NCBI RefSeq assembly: GCF_004053875.1
Contig: NZ_SBIP01000004.1
Coordinates: 62,001-126,000 of the forward strand
Length of the DNA: 64,000 bases
Direction: 5' to 3'
DNA from: Neorhizobium lilium
GTDB lineage: Bacteria; Pseudomonadota; Alphaproteobacteria; Rhizobiales; Rhizobiaceae
Under the pieces are notes generated by a model that was given only the letters and a program-made list of their open reading frames with translations, searched no databases and was not told the DNA's origin. Shown here one piece after another: positions 16,178 through 25,098 of the stretch. The position numbers and the translations under genes are program-made. Numbering within the stretch: the first letter of the stretch is position 1; every line of letters starts with the position of its first letter.

Positions 16178-17344
16178 CTACGCCGCCCGCCCCACCGGCT
16201 TACGCCGGGCTGCAATTTTTGTGAAAGCGGCAAGCACTTGTGCGATGTCTTCTTCCGTCGTTTGCGGCCCCAGCGAGATCCGGAGAGCGCCGAGCTTCGG
16301 ATCGCATCCCATGGCCGTCAGCACATAGCTTTCGCCGACTTTTCCCGACGAGCAGGCCGAGCCTGCCGAGAGCGCGATGCCTTCTAGATCGAAGGCGATC
16401 TGTCCCGTCTCCGCCTTCAATCCCGGAAGCGTGAAGAAGGTCGTGTTGGGAACGCGTGCGACGTCCTGGCCGTGAATGATGACGTCGGGCGCAGCAGACC
16501 GCATCTCCCGCTCCAGCAGATCGCGAAGCCTACCGATTTCGGCATTCCTCGAAGCAAGATCCTTGCCCATCGCCTCGGCTGCCGCACCGAAGCCGACCGC
16601 AGCATGAAAATTCTCCGTGCCCGACCGGTGCCCCTTCTCCTGCCCGCCGCCCGTTATCAACGGCTTCGGCATCAGGATTTCTCCGCGCGAAACAAGCGCA
16701 CCAACGCCCTTCGGTCCGCCAATCTTATGGGAGGACAGGATCAGGAAGTCGGCATCCAGATCGTTGATGTCGACGCCCACCCGGCCGACCGCCTGTACGG
16801 CATCCACCACCATCAACCCGCCATGGGCGTGGACAAGCGCAGCTGCTTGGCCGACCGGCTGGATGATGCCCGTCTCGTTGTTGGCAAGCATCACCGCCAC
16901 CATGGGCAGGCCCTGGCTGCGGTCATGCGCAACCAGAAGCGTCTCCAGAGCAGTCAGATCGACCGCTCCCTCAGAGGTGACCGGAATTTCCGTGATCTGG
17001 TCGCGATCGAAGCGACCACCTTCACGAATAGCCGGATGCTCGACTGCCGATATGTAAAGCCTTGACACCGTCAGCGGCGACCGGCCCATGCGGAATTCGG
17101 GCGTCAGGACATGATTGGCTGCTTCGGTGGCACCGCTCGTGAATGTCACATGGGTCGGTTCTGCGCCAACCAGAACGGCTACCTGCCGACGCGCTTTTTC
17201 AAGGGCAGCGCGGGCTGCTCGCCCCTCTGCATGCACGGAGGACGCATTGCCCGGCAGTTGCAGAGCCTCCATCATGGCGGCACGCGCCTCGGCACCCAAT
17301 GGGGCCGTCGCGTTCCAGTCCAGATATCTGCGGGTGGGCGCCAT
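16178..17344 (-). CDS. sufS2: Cysteine desulfurase, NifS/IscS-like (SufS2)
   Basis: A 388-residue group I cysteine desulfurase. Lys207 in SSHKIGGPKG binds PLP, and Cys331 in SAGSACSSGKVGES is on the flexible loop typical of IscS/NifS. I took the start at 17344 (MAPTRRYLDWNATAPL) because family similarity begins there. An in-frame ATG at 17458 would add 38 unusual residues, but it would give a short leader from the promoter at 17491-17519, so the start is not certain. It heads the suf operon; the same order, sufS2-B-C-D-S1-X-A, is known in Agrobacterium tumefaciens under RirA and Irr control. Confidence 0.88.
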   Translation of the reverse strand: MAPTRRYLDWNATAPLGAEARAAMMEALQLPGNASSVHAEGRAARAALEKARRQVAVLVGAEPTHVTFTSGATEAANHVLTPEFRMGRSPLTVSRLYISAVEHPAIREGGRFDRDQITEIPVTSEGAVDLTALETLLVAHDRSQGLPMVAVMLANNETGIIQPVGQAAALVHAHGGLMVVDAVQAVGRVGVDINDLDADFLILSSHKIGGPKGVGALVSRGEILMPKPLITGGGQEKGHRSGTENFHAAVGFGAAAEAMGKDLASRNAEIGRLRDLLEREMRSAAPDVIIHGQDVARVPNTTFFTLPGLKAETGQIAFDLEGIALSAGSACSSGKVGESYVLTAMGCDPKLGALRISLGPQTTEEDIAQVLAAFTKIAARRKPVGRAA

Positions 17345-17471
17345 TGCCGCGTCAGCTTCCGTTGCTAGATAAGGTCGAACTGCACCGGGCGCGCACCGCT
17401 GCATTTTCCTTGAAAATTCAGCCGCGCTTGCCGTATGAGACTTCGTACCGGGCGCCATGTGCGCGCCCCAA

Positions 17472-17488
17472 TTTCGAATGGTTCTAAA
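17472..17488. promoter_or_regulatory. Irr-type iron control element (ICE)
   Basis: TTTCGAA-TGG-TTCTAAA is a near-perfect inverted repeat resembling the rhizobial Irr box (TTTAGAA-N3-TTCTAAA type), with one position off. It covers the predicted transcription start of sufS2, the expected place for an Irr repressor. Confidence 0.55.
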
Positions 17489-17490
17489 CT

Positions 17491-17519
17491 GTTGTAGAAA
17501 AGCTGAGCGGCTTCGTCAA
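17491..17519 (-). promoter_or_regulatory. Sigma-70 type promoter of the suf operon
   Basis: On the minus strand TTGACG (17519-17514) and TACAAC (17496-17491) are separated by 17 bases, good matches to -35 and -10. The predicted start of transcription is near 17484, leaving a leader of about 140 nt to the ATG at 17344. Confidence 0.6.
17504..17518. promoter_or_regulatory. RirA-type iron-responsive operator (IRO box)
   Basis: TGA-N9-TCA at 17504-17518 fits the IRO core described for rhizobial RirA. It overlaps the -35 of the suf promoter, which would allow iron-dependent repression. The core is short, so the call depends on its position and on the known regulation of this operon in Agrobacterium. 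Confidence 0.5.
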
Positions 17520-17570
17520 GTCAAAGGACGGGACGACCAGTTTGGAACCGGACCAATTGACGGAGTACCG

Positions 17571-18248
17571 ATGCCCGAAGTCATTTTCAACGGCCCAGCC
17601 GGCCGCCTGGAAGGGCGCTACCAGCCGTCCAAGGAAAAAAGTGCGCCGATCGCGATCATCCTTCATCCGCACCCGCAGTTCGGGGGCACGATGAACAACC
17701 AGATCGTCTACCAGCTGTTCTACATGTTCCAGAAGCGCGGCTTTACGACGCTACGGTTCAATTTCCGCAGCATCGGGCGCAGCCAGGGCGAATTCGACCA
17801 TGGCGCCGGCGAATTGTCGGATGCAGCGTCGGCCCTCGATTGGGTCCAGAGCCTGCATCCCGATTCGAAGAGCTGTTGGGTGGCCGGTTATTCCTTCGGC
17901 GCCTGGATCGGCATGCAGTTGCTGATGCGCCGCCCCGAGATCGAAGGCTTCATGTCGATCGCGCCGCAGCCGAACATCTACGACTTCTCCTTCCTGGCCC
18001 CCTGCCCGTCATCGGGACTGATCATCAACGGCGATGCCGACAGGGTCGCGCCCGAGAAGGACGTCAATGGCCTGGTGGAAAAGCTGAAGGCGCAGAAAGG
18101 CATTCTCATCACCCACAAAATCGTGGATGGAGCCAACCACTTCTTCAACGGCAAGGTGGATGAACTGATGGGCGAGTGCGAGGATTATCTCGATCGCCGC
18201 CTCAACGGCGAACTCGTGCCGGAGCCGGCGGCCAAGCGCATTCGCTGA
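17571..18248 (+). CDS. Alpha/beta hydrolase (COG2945-like)
   Basis: A 225-residue alpha/beta hydrolase. HPHPQFGGTMNN (32-43) forms the oxyanion region, and GYSFG (106-110) carries the likely nucleophile Ser108. NGDADRVAPE and GANHFF would supply Asp and His. It has no signal peptide. The start is the ATG at 17571 (MPEVIFNGPAGRLEG); longer starts overlap the suf promoter. It is divergent from the suf operon, a neighbour relation common in rhizobia, but no functional link is evident. The substrate is unknown. Confidence 0.8.
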   Translation: MPEVIFNGPAGRLEGRYQPSKEKSAPIAIILHPHPQFGGTMNNQIVYQLFYMFQKRGFTTLRFNFRSIGRSQGEFDHGAGELSDAASALDWVQSLHPDSKSCWVAGYSFGAWIGMQLLMRRPEIEGFMSIAPQPNIYDFSFLAPCPSSGLIINGDADRVAPEKDVNGLVEKLKAQKGILITHKIVDGANHFFNGKVDELMGECEDYLDRRLNGELVPEPAAKRIR

Positions 18249-18352
18249 GCGGTTAGAGCGTTTCAGAATCACAGACGGCTGCCATTCGGGCGGCCGTTTC
18301 AGTTTCCGTCAGTAGCCCCGGCCACCTCAATGGTCGCGAGCGACGCCTGACG

Positions 18353-19510
18353 TCAAGCCGCCAGACCGTGAGCCTGGTGAACGCAGTCTCTGCCGCCCCT
18401 TTTGGCGCTGTAGAGTGCCGCATCGGCCTGATGCAATGCATCTTGCGCACCGTCGCTCGGCTTCGAGGCGGCTACACCGAAACTGGCGGTGACCACAAAT
18501 CCGCCAGGCAGACCGGGAACCATCATCTTGCGAGCCCCAAGCCTGAGCGTTTCTGCGACTGCGACTGCGACTGCAATCGGCGTATCAGGCAGGAATACCG
18601 CAAATTCCTCGCCCCCAATTCTCCCAACGATAGCATCACCGCCTGCCTGAGCTGCGATCATCGTTCCGAAGGCATTGATGACCATATCACCGGCATGGTG
18701 ACCATATGTGTCGTTGATCGCTTTGAAATGGTCGAGATCACACAGGATAACGGCATGCTGTCGATCACCGCGTTTCTTGATCGCAAGTTTCACCGCCTTA
18801 TCGAAACCTATCCGATTGGCAAGACCCGACAGTCCATCCCGTTCGGCGCGACCCCTCTCGACAACCATGATGTCGAGCGTCAGCACAGCCAGCAACATCA
18901 GTCCCACAGCAACGATCAGCACTGCCGTGATGCTCTGCGACATGACAGCGTAATTGGTTGATATATATGCGCTCGGTGTCGCGCCCGGCCCCATGATGGC
19001 GGCAAGCGCCGCCTTCAGGAGGAAGTGCAGGCCGCTAACTGCCAATACAATCGCAAGCACAATATCGATGGGCTTTTTACGGTCAGACAGTAAAACCCTC
19101 GCTGTTGCGGCGAAAGTCACCAATGCATAAGGCCCCTGATATAAAAAGCCATAGCCCCACCAAGATCTTGGAAGGTCACGGATCACAATGAAGACCGCCA
19201 TGCCGGCCAGGAAGGTCGAGATAGCTACCCAGGCTGGAAAAGGCCTGCCGTAGAGCTCCGCAATGCCTCGATGCAACAGGACCAGTCCGGCCAGAACCGT
19301 GCCATAGGCCGCGGTCGCCCAAAGCCTGGGATTGTTCGAGTATGCCACCGCCAGCTCGAACGCCATAGTAAGTGAGGCGATGAAGAGCCCCGCCGAAAAC
19401 AACAGAGCCGCCGAGCGCCACCGACTGTAAATGGATACGACTGCAAATACGGCACTAAAACATAGGCCGATGAGGAAGTTCACCACCAAAAACAGAACGG
19501 CAGCCGACAT
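18353..19510 (-). CDS. Membrane-bound diguanylate cyclase (GGDEF)
   Basis: A 385-residue protein. The first 215 residues contain about six or seven membrane helices with no recognised sensory domain. A GGDEF domain follows (about 225-380), with the active-site motif GGEEF (299-303) and CDLDHFKAINDTYGH (257-271), so it should make cyclic di-GMP. The RxxD inhibitory site that often stands five residues before GGDEF is absent (GGDA there). A hexanucleotide repeat (about 18553-18574) encodes the AVAVAV stretch. It is a single gene between a hydrolase and tyrS. Confidence 0.85.
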   Translation of the reverse strand: MSAAVLFLVVNFLIGLCFSAVFAVVSIYSRWRSAALLFSAGLFIASLTMAFELAVAYSNNPRLWATAAYGTVLAGLVLLHRGIAELYGRPFPAWVAISTFLAGMAVFIVIRDLPRSWWGYGFLYQGPYALVTFAATARVLLSDRKKPIDIVLAIVLAVSGLHFLLKAALAAIMGPGATPSAYISTNYAVMSQSITAVLIVAVGLMLLAVLTLDIMVVERGRAERDGLSGLANRIGFDKAVKLAIKKRGDRQHAVILCDLDHFKAINDTYGHHAGDMVINAFGTMIAAQAGGDAIVGRIGGEEFAVFLPDTPIAVAVAVAETLRLGARKMMVPGLPGGFVVTASFGVAASKPSDGAQDALHQADAALYSAKRGGRDCVHQAHGLAA

Positions 19511-19776
19511 AATGATGAAACATGTGAAATGGATTGAAAGAATGGATGCGAAGCTGCTCTATCTTATTTCCAGTGTACCAACAAAATATTAAAGGCAGTC
19601 ATGCGCTCCCGCATGAGGTGGTCCTTTCGGACGGACGTAATAGCCCAAGCCCGGCTCGGTCACGCTCGTGGCCGGTTGATCTCTAGGAGTGAAATCAACA
19701 GTCACTTTTGGAGTGATTCTGCCTTAGAAGAGTGCTAGAGGCGGCCTCAATCAGTACCCTTGCTCAGAGATTGATC

Positions 19777-21030
19777 ATGTCCAGGTTCAAGTCCGATTTC
19801 CTCCGTACGCTCGACGAGCGTGGTTTCATTCATCAGATTTCCGACGAGTCGGGCCTCGATGCGCTTTTCTCCAAGGAAACAGTGACTGCCTATATCGGCT
19901 TCGACCCGACTGCTCCCAGCCTGCATGCGGGCAGCCTGATCCAGATCATGATGCTGCACTGGATGCAGCAGACCGGTCATCGGCCGATCTCGCTGATGGG
20001 CGGCGGCACCGGCATGGTCGGCGACCCCTCGTTCAAGGATGAGGCACGCCAGCTGATGACCCTTGACACGATCGAGAGCAACATCGCCTCCATCAAGCGC
20101 GTCTTTTCCAATTACCTTGGTTACGGCGATGGCGCCAAGGACGCGTTGATGATCAACAACGGCGACTGGCTGCGCGGCCTCAACTATCTGGAATTCCTGC
20201 GCGATGTCGGCCGTCACTTCTCCGTCAACCGGATGCTGTCCTTCGAAAGCGTCAAGACGAGGCTGGACCGCGAGCAGTCGCTATCCTTCCTGGAATTCAA
20301 CTACATGATCCTGCAGGCCTACGACTTTGTCGAACTGGCCAGGCGCTATGACTGCCGCCTGCAGATGGGCGGTTCGGATCAATGGGGCAACATCGTCAAC
20401 GGCATCGACCTTGGTCACCGCATGGGGACGCCACAGCTCTACGCGCTGACCTCGCCACTGCTGACTACCTCCTCCGGCGCAAAGATGGGCAAGTCTGCCA
20501 ACGGCGCGGTCTGGCTGAACCCGGACATGCTGTCGGCCTATGACTTCTGGCAGTATTGGCGCAATACGGAAGACGCGGACGTCGGACGCTTCCTGAAGCT
20601 CTACACGACCCTGCCCATGGACGAAATCGGACGCCTTTCCGCGCTCGGCGGTTCGGAATTGAACGAGGTCAAGAAGATCCTCGCCACCGAGGTGACCGCA
20701 ATCCTGCATGGCCGCGCCGCGGCTGAGGAAGCCGCGGAAACGGCCCGCCAGACTTTCGAGGAAGGGGCGATTGCCGACAATCTGCCATCGGTCGAAATTC
20801 CTGGCGCAGAACTTCAAGCGGGCCTCGGACTGCTGACTCTGCTTGTGCGCGCTGGCCTTGCCGGATCGAACGGTGAAGCCCGGCGGCATGTCCAAGGCGG
20901 CGCGGTCAGGATCAACGATCAGCCGGTCACGGACGAGCGGAAGACAATCGGTGCGGACGCCGTGACAGAAGCTGGCGTCATCAAGATCTCGCTCGGCAAG
21001 AAGAAGCACATCCTAGTGCGACCGGCCTGA
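19777..21030 (+). CDS. tyrS: Tyrosyl-tRNA synthetase
   Basis: A class Ic aminoacyl-tRNA synthetase of 417 residues from the ATG at 19777. HAGS (50-53) corresponds to the HIGH motif, KMGKS (236-240) to KMSKS, and [10 protein letters not shown] to the tyrosine/ATP site. The C-terminal 65 residues are an S4-like RNA-binding domain. It charges tRNA-Tyr with tyrosine in the cytoplasm. A start at 19732 would add 15 residues that the family lacks. I see no T-box or other leader element upstream. Confidence 0.94.
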   Translation: MSRFKSDFLRTLDERGFIHQISDESGLDALFSKETVTAYIGFDPTAPSLHAGSLIQIMMLHWMQQTGHRPISLMGGGTGMVGDPSFKDEARQLMTLDTIESNIASIKRVFSNYLGYGDGAKDALMINNGDWLRGLNYLEFLRDVGRHFSVNRMLSFESVKTRLDREQSLSFLEFNYMILQAYDFVELARRYDCRLQMGGSDQWGNIVNGIDLGHRMGTPQLYALTSPLLTTSSGAKMGKSANGAVWLNPDMLSAYDFWQYWRNTEDADVGRFLKLYTTLPMDEIGRLSALGGSELNEVKKILATEVTAILHGRAAAEEAAETARQTFEEGAIADNLPSVEIPGAELQAGLGLLTLLVRAGLAGSNGEARRHVQGGAVRINDQPVTDERKTIGADAVTEAGVIKISLGKKKHILVRPA

Positions 21031-21047
21031 GATTCCTCAAGCAGTCT

Positions 21048-21075
21048 GATAGAGGCCGTGCGTGCGGCCTCTATC
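21048..21075. terminator. Hairpin between convergent tyrS and AsmA-like gene
   Basis: GATAGAGGCCG (21048-21058) and CGGCCTCTATC (21065-21075) form a perfect 11-bp stem with a 6-base loop. It overlaps the stop codon of the minus-strand gene and lies 18 bp after the tyrS stop. No clear T-run is present, so it may act as a boundary or a stabilising hairpin. Confidence 0.5.
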
Positions 21076-24000
21076 ACTGGAATTCGAAGATCTGTCGGAA
21101 AACGCCGGGCGCGATCAGGGAAAGCGGGTTGATCGAAAGCTTCGGCTTCTCGAAGGGCCCCTGCAGCTTGAAGGTGATGCCCAGCAGGCCACGGTCATTG
21201 CCGTTGCCGAGGATGGCGCCGATCAGAGGCAATTCCCCGAACAGCCGGTTGAGGCCGTAAGCGGGCATGAAGGTGCCGGTCATCTCCATATTGCCGGCGG
21301 CATCGCGAATCATGCCTTGGAACGTCGCGCCGATCTGCTCTCCGCGCACGACGCCGTTCTCTATCGACAATGCCTGATCCTTATAGGCGAGCGACGCAAA
21401 GGCGCGCTGGAACTTCGCGGCGCTGACGTCGATATTCTTCTTCACCGCCGTGTTCAGGCTCTCGCCGTCCCGGCCCACCGGCGTCGAAACGAGCGACTGA
21501 AGCCGCGACTCGTTAACCAGCGAGAAGCTGCGGATATCGACGGAGCCGAGCCAATCGTTTCCCTGCGCCTTCAGCCGCAGGTTCAACAGCCCGCCGCGCA
21601 TGTTCGAATAGAGGTTAACGAACCTTACGATCGCTCCCGCGTCCCCGCTCGTGACGGAGATCACGTCCCCACGAACCATCTCGCTGACAACCGCCTGACC
21701 GCTGCCGGTGACTGCCGAAAGGTCCGCAGAAGAAATCTTGCCGTCCCGAACAGAAAACAGCATCGATACGTTGCCGAGGTTTTCGTCGTTGAAGCCAATG
21801 GCACGATCAAGCTTCGCGTGGAGCGTCGCCCCGCCTTTGTCCTTGCTGCCGGCGCCGGGCCCGGAACTCTTACCCTCCGTGCTCGCACGCAGCTTGGTGA
21901 TGATCGGCCGCAAATCCGCTGCCGCACCGCCGATCGAGATATCGTAGATGCCCTTGGTCTTTTTCACGGACAGACTGTAATTGTCGGCAGGCGACAGTTG
22001 CACGTTGGAAAACTCGGCCGAGGACAGCCCCCCACTTGCGAGGGAAATATTGCCGCTTGCGCCAAATCCGTCCCCATCCAGCACGAAATTGCGGAGGTCG
22101 CTCGGTTGGTCGCCCTCGCCCGCGATTTCGAACTGGGCCTTGGCGCGGATACCGCTTCCCTTGGTCCAGCCTACCCATGGTACCGACAACGACGCCTTGC
22201 TGAGGTCGAGCGATACACCCTGCCGGTTCTCGTCGATACGAGTCAGTTCCACCCCGATGGTGCCATCGACGATATCCGACAAACCCGGCACCAGCTTCTC
22301 GCGCTGGTCGTTGCTGAGCGAGGCTTTGATGATGCGCTCGCGCTTCACCGGCGAAGCGCTATCCAGCGGCTCGACCAGCGTCACATCCGCAGGCACGCTG
22401 TCGATCAACGCCTTTCCAGACAGATGAGCAGCTTGCGGATCTATGTTCAACATACCGGTGACATCGGCAATCTTTCGGCCGGCAACAGGTGGCACCAGAT
22501 CGACATCGGATAGTTCCACATGCGCATCCCAGACCGGTTTTGGAGGTTTCTGGTCGGAGATGAGCCCCATTCGGGCCGTTACCCTAGCCGTGGCCTCCCC
22601 ATGAAAATCATCGGGTTTGTAGCCGGTGTTCTTCAGCGCATTGACCGGACGGAAGTTGGCAAGCTCTGTTACCGCATCGGCAGATCCGGAAATCTGCAGC
22701 GACATTTCCGCCATCAAGGGTTTGGTATAGGTCGCCGGAAGCGCAAACCGGCTGTTTTCAACCACGACCGAGCGGCCGGATGGAAGGAAGGATGTGGCCT
22801 TGGCGATATCGACCTGCAGCACTTCGCCCTTGAGGTCGAGATGCGCGGCGATGTCACGCAAGGGGGGCACGTCGCCCGGCATGTTCAGGCGAGAATTCGA
22901 CAGGTCGAAAGCGATCTGCAATTCATTACGGTTCAGCTCCATCGGGATGCCCGGCCCCTTCATCCGGCCTTGCGGAATGAAGACGCTGATCGACCCGTTG
23001 GTCAGCGTGCCGGTGAACAGGTTCTGCATGATCCAGTCGCGCGGCTTACGGGCCATCCAGAAGGGCCATAGCTGCTTGACGGTCGTGACTTCCATCTGCG
23101 GCAATTGTGCCCCGAAACTGACTTCGGGCGATTTTTCACCGAACCTGACACGTAGCGCGCCGGCCATCCGCCCGGTGGGAGTGGAAACGCCCATCTGGTC
23201 GAATTGCAGTTCCCTATCTGCGGTGAGGTAGCGCCCAACTGCCTTCATGTCAAAATGCGCCGGCTGCTCGCCATCCGTTGCGCCGACAGCCGTACCGCCA
23301 CTGATAAGGAGGTCGAGCCCGACGCCAAGGCGTTTATCATTGGGATCGAGGCGGTTGAGGTCGATAATCGCGCCTGTCAGGGGCAGAATGGTCGGGCCGA
23401 AACGGGCCTCCGACTGGCGGATCTCGATGGAGTCCTTTCCGAAGTCATAGGCGATATTGATATTCGCGCCGCTGAATACCTGCGGAATGCCGTCGAAATA
23501 GAAGTGGCCAGGAGACTGGTGCAGTGTCGCGGTCATGGCAGGCTGGGTTGCCTCGCGCGCTCTTGTCGCTGCAAGGTCAAGATCGAGCGCGCCCTCTATC
23601 CCTTCCCTCGGCGTGCCGTCCTCTGCCCTCTGCAAAAGGAAGGGCGTAACTTCGAGCCCGGCGAGCTTGGCGGACAGAGCCGTGGTCACCCCCTCGACCG
23701 TCGCGGAAGTGGCAACCAGCGTCGCCTTGCGCCCGTTCAGGCTGACATCGCCGTTGATCTCCACTTCTCCGTCCGACCGGAGCGCCAGATTGAGTGATTC
23801 CACTTCCAGCATCAGGGCTTCCTGACCCGGCGCCGTCGGTAGCACGATCTGAATGCCGGAGATTTTCACCGACGCAGTACCACTGCGTTCGATCAATCCT
23901 CGTGCTTCATCCAGACGCTGAAAGGTTTGCTCCAGCAGTTGCGGCGTCGCATCGACGCGCACTTTCGACAGTGGCATGGATTCGCCCGCCGGCAGTTGCG

Positions 24001-24487
24001 CCGTCTCGAGCCTGATATCCCGCGCTTCCATATTCTTGATAGAAACCCGGCCTGCAAGCAGCGCCAGGGGATCGATCGCCAGCCGAAGTGCCCCTGCGCG
24101 GCTCAGATGCTCGCCGCTCGCCTGTTCGACGACATCGACGTCTCGCGCTTCGATCGCCAGCCGGAAATGCGAATCGAAACGAATGACGGTCGAGCCGACG
24201 GAAGCCACATAGCGGGGGCCGATGGCATTGTTGAGCGCTGCCTGCGCGCGGGCCGACAAGGCGCCATCGACGATTCCGCCTTCGATGGCGAAGATAGCGC
24301 TGAAGACGGCGAGCAGGACCAGCATGCAGAACAGGATGATGGTCCTGCCGATACGCCTTGCACGCGAGCGCGGCGGCGGTGGGCAATGCACGATGATGGG
24401 ATCTTCGACCTGGGCGGAGGGGAGTTCATGCAGCGGGACTATTTCCTTCCTGCTGAAGCTGACTTTTTCCCCGCGAATTTCCGCCAT
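21074..24487 (-). CDS. AsmA/YhdP-like envelope protein (DUF3971)
   Basis: A very large protein of 1137 residues with an N-terminal cytoplasmic tail, one membrane anchor at about 46-70 and a long repetitive beta-rich periplasmic body, ending in a conserved C-terminal block (PAYGLNRLFGELPLIGAILGNGNDRGLLGITF). This matches the DUF3971/AsmA_2 family related to E. coli YhdP, now thought to bridge inner and outer membrane for phospholipid transport. It stands alone, convergent with tyrS. Assignment to this family is firm; the exact lipid role in rhizobia is inferred. Confidence 0.85.
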   Translation of the reverse strand: MAEIRGEKVSFSRKEIVPLHELPSAQVEDPIIVHCPPPPRSRARRIGRTIILFCMLVLLAVFSAIFAIEGGIVDGALSARAQAALNNAIGPRYVASVGSTVIRFDSHFRLAIEARDVDVVEQASGEHLSRAGALRLAIDPLALLAGRVSIKNMEARDIRLETAQLPAGESMPLSKVRVDATPQLLEQTFQRLDEARGLIERSGTASVKISGIQIVLPTAPGQEALMLEVESLNLALRSDGEVEINGDVSLNGRKATLVATSATVEGVTTALSAKLAGLEVTPFLLQRAEDGTPREGIEGALDLDLAATRAREATQPAMTATLHQSPGHFYFDGIPQVFSGANINIAYDFGKDSIEIRQSEARFGPTILPLTGAIIDLNRLDPNDKRLGVGLDLLISGGTAVGATDGEQPAHFDMKAVGRYLTADRELQFDQMGVSTPTGRMAGALRVRFGEKSPEVSFGAQLPQMEVTTVKQLWPFWMARKPRDWIMQNLFTGTLTNGSISVFIPQGRMKGPGIPMELNRNELQIAFDLSNSRLNMPGDVPPLRDIAAHLDLKGEVLQVDIAKATSFLPSGRSVVVENSRFALPATYTKPLMAEMSLQISGSADAVTELANFRPVNALKNTGYKPDDFHGEATARVTARMGLISDQKPPKPVWDAHVELSDVDLVPPVAGRKIADVTGMLNIDPQAAHLSGKALIDSVPADVTLVEPLDSASPVKRERIIKASLSNDQREKLVPGLSDIVDGTIGVELTRIDENRQGVSLDLSKASLSVPWVGWTKGSGIRAKAQFEIAGEGDQPSDLRNFVLDGDGFGASGNISLASGGLSSAEFSNVQLSPADNYSLSVKKTKGIYDISIGGAAADLRPIITKLRASTEGKSSGPGAGSKDKGGATLHAKLDRAIGFNDENLGNVSMLFSVRDGKISSADLSAVTGSGQAVVSEMVRGDVISVTSGDAGAIVRFVNLYSNMRGGLLNLRLKAQGNDWLGSVDIRSFSLVNESRLQSLVSTPVGRDGESLNTAVKKNIDVSAAKFQRAFASLAYKDQALSIENGVVRGEQIGATFQGMIRDAAGNMEMTGTFMPAYGLNRLFGELPLIGAILGNGNDRGLLGITFKLQGPFEKPKLSINPLSLIAPGVFRQIFEFQ

Positions 24488-24614
24488 CAGGTTGAGAACT
24501 CATCTTTCTGCATGCGCAAGGGCCAAACGTTAACTGATCTGGACGACGCTCGGGCAAGTATATAGCGATTGTGGCGACTATCCACTCAAGATACCGGCAA
24601 AAGAAAGGAAATTC

Positions 24615-25082
24615 ATGTCTGATTTGGCTGTTGGGGACTTGGCCCCGGACTTCGATCTGCCCCGTGACGGCGGTGGACAGGTTGCCCTCAAGACGTTCGC
24701 GGGCAAACCGGTCGTCATCTACTTCTACCCCAAGGACGACACGACCGGCTGCACCAAAGAGGCAATCTCCTTCACAGGACTGCTGCCCGAATTCGAAAAG
24801 GCAGGCGCCAGCGTAATCGGCATTTCCCCCGATACCGCCTTGAAGCACGACAAATTCATCAAGAAGCACTCGCTCGGGGTCATTCTGGCATCCGACGAAG
24901 ATACCAGCATTGCTGATGCCTACGGCGTCTGGAAGGAAAAGAGCATGTATGGCCGCAGCTATATGGGCATCGAGCGCAGCACCTTCCTGGTTGGACCGGA
25001 CGGCCGCATCGCCAAGATCTGGGCCAAGGTAAAGGTCGACGGGCATGCAGAGGATGTGCTTGAAAGCCTCCGCGATCTTTGA
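24615..25082 (+). CDS. bcp: Thioredoxin-dependent peroxiredoxin Bcp
   Basis: A 155-residue peroxiredoxin of the BCP/PrxQ class. Cys46 in DTTGCTKEA is the peroxidatic cysteine. The resolving cysteine that E. coli Bcp has five residues later is replaced by isoleucine (Ile51), and no other cysteine is visible, so it works as a one-Cys form. It reduces hydrogen and organic peroxides in the cytoplasm. The start at 24615 has AAAGGAAA upstream. The DUF455 gene follows after only 16 bp. Confidence 0.92.
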   Translation: MSDLAVGDLAPDFDLPRDGGGQVALKTFAGKPVVIYFYPKDDTTGCTKEAISFTGLLPEFEKAGASVIGISPDTALKHDKFIKKHSLGVILASDEDTSIADAYGVWKEKSMYGRSYMGIERSTFLVGPDGRIAKIWAKVKVDGHAEDVLESLRDL

Positions 25083-25098
25083 AGCATGGAGCATGGCG

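Noticed and set aside
17544-17566. GGAAC upstream of the hydrolase gene at 17571 as a possible EcfG promoter
   Set aside because: Neither CGTT at 16/17 bases nor TT at 18 bases follows.
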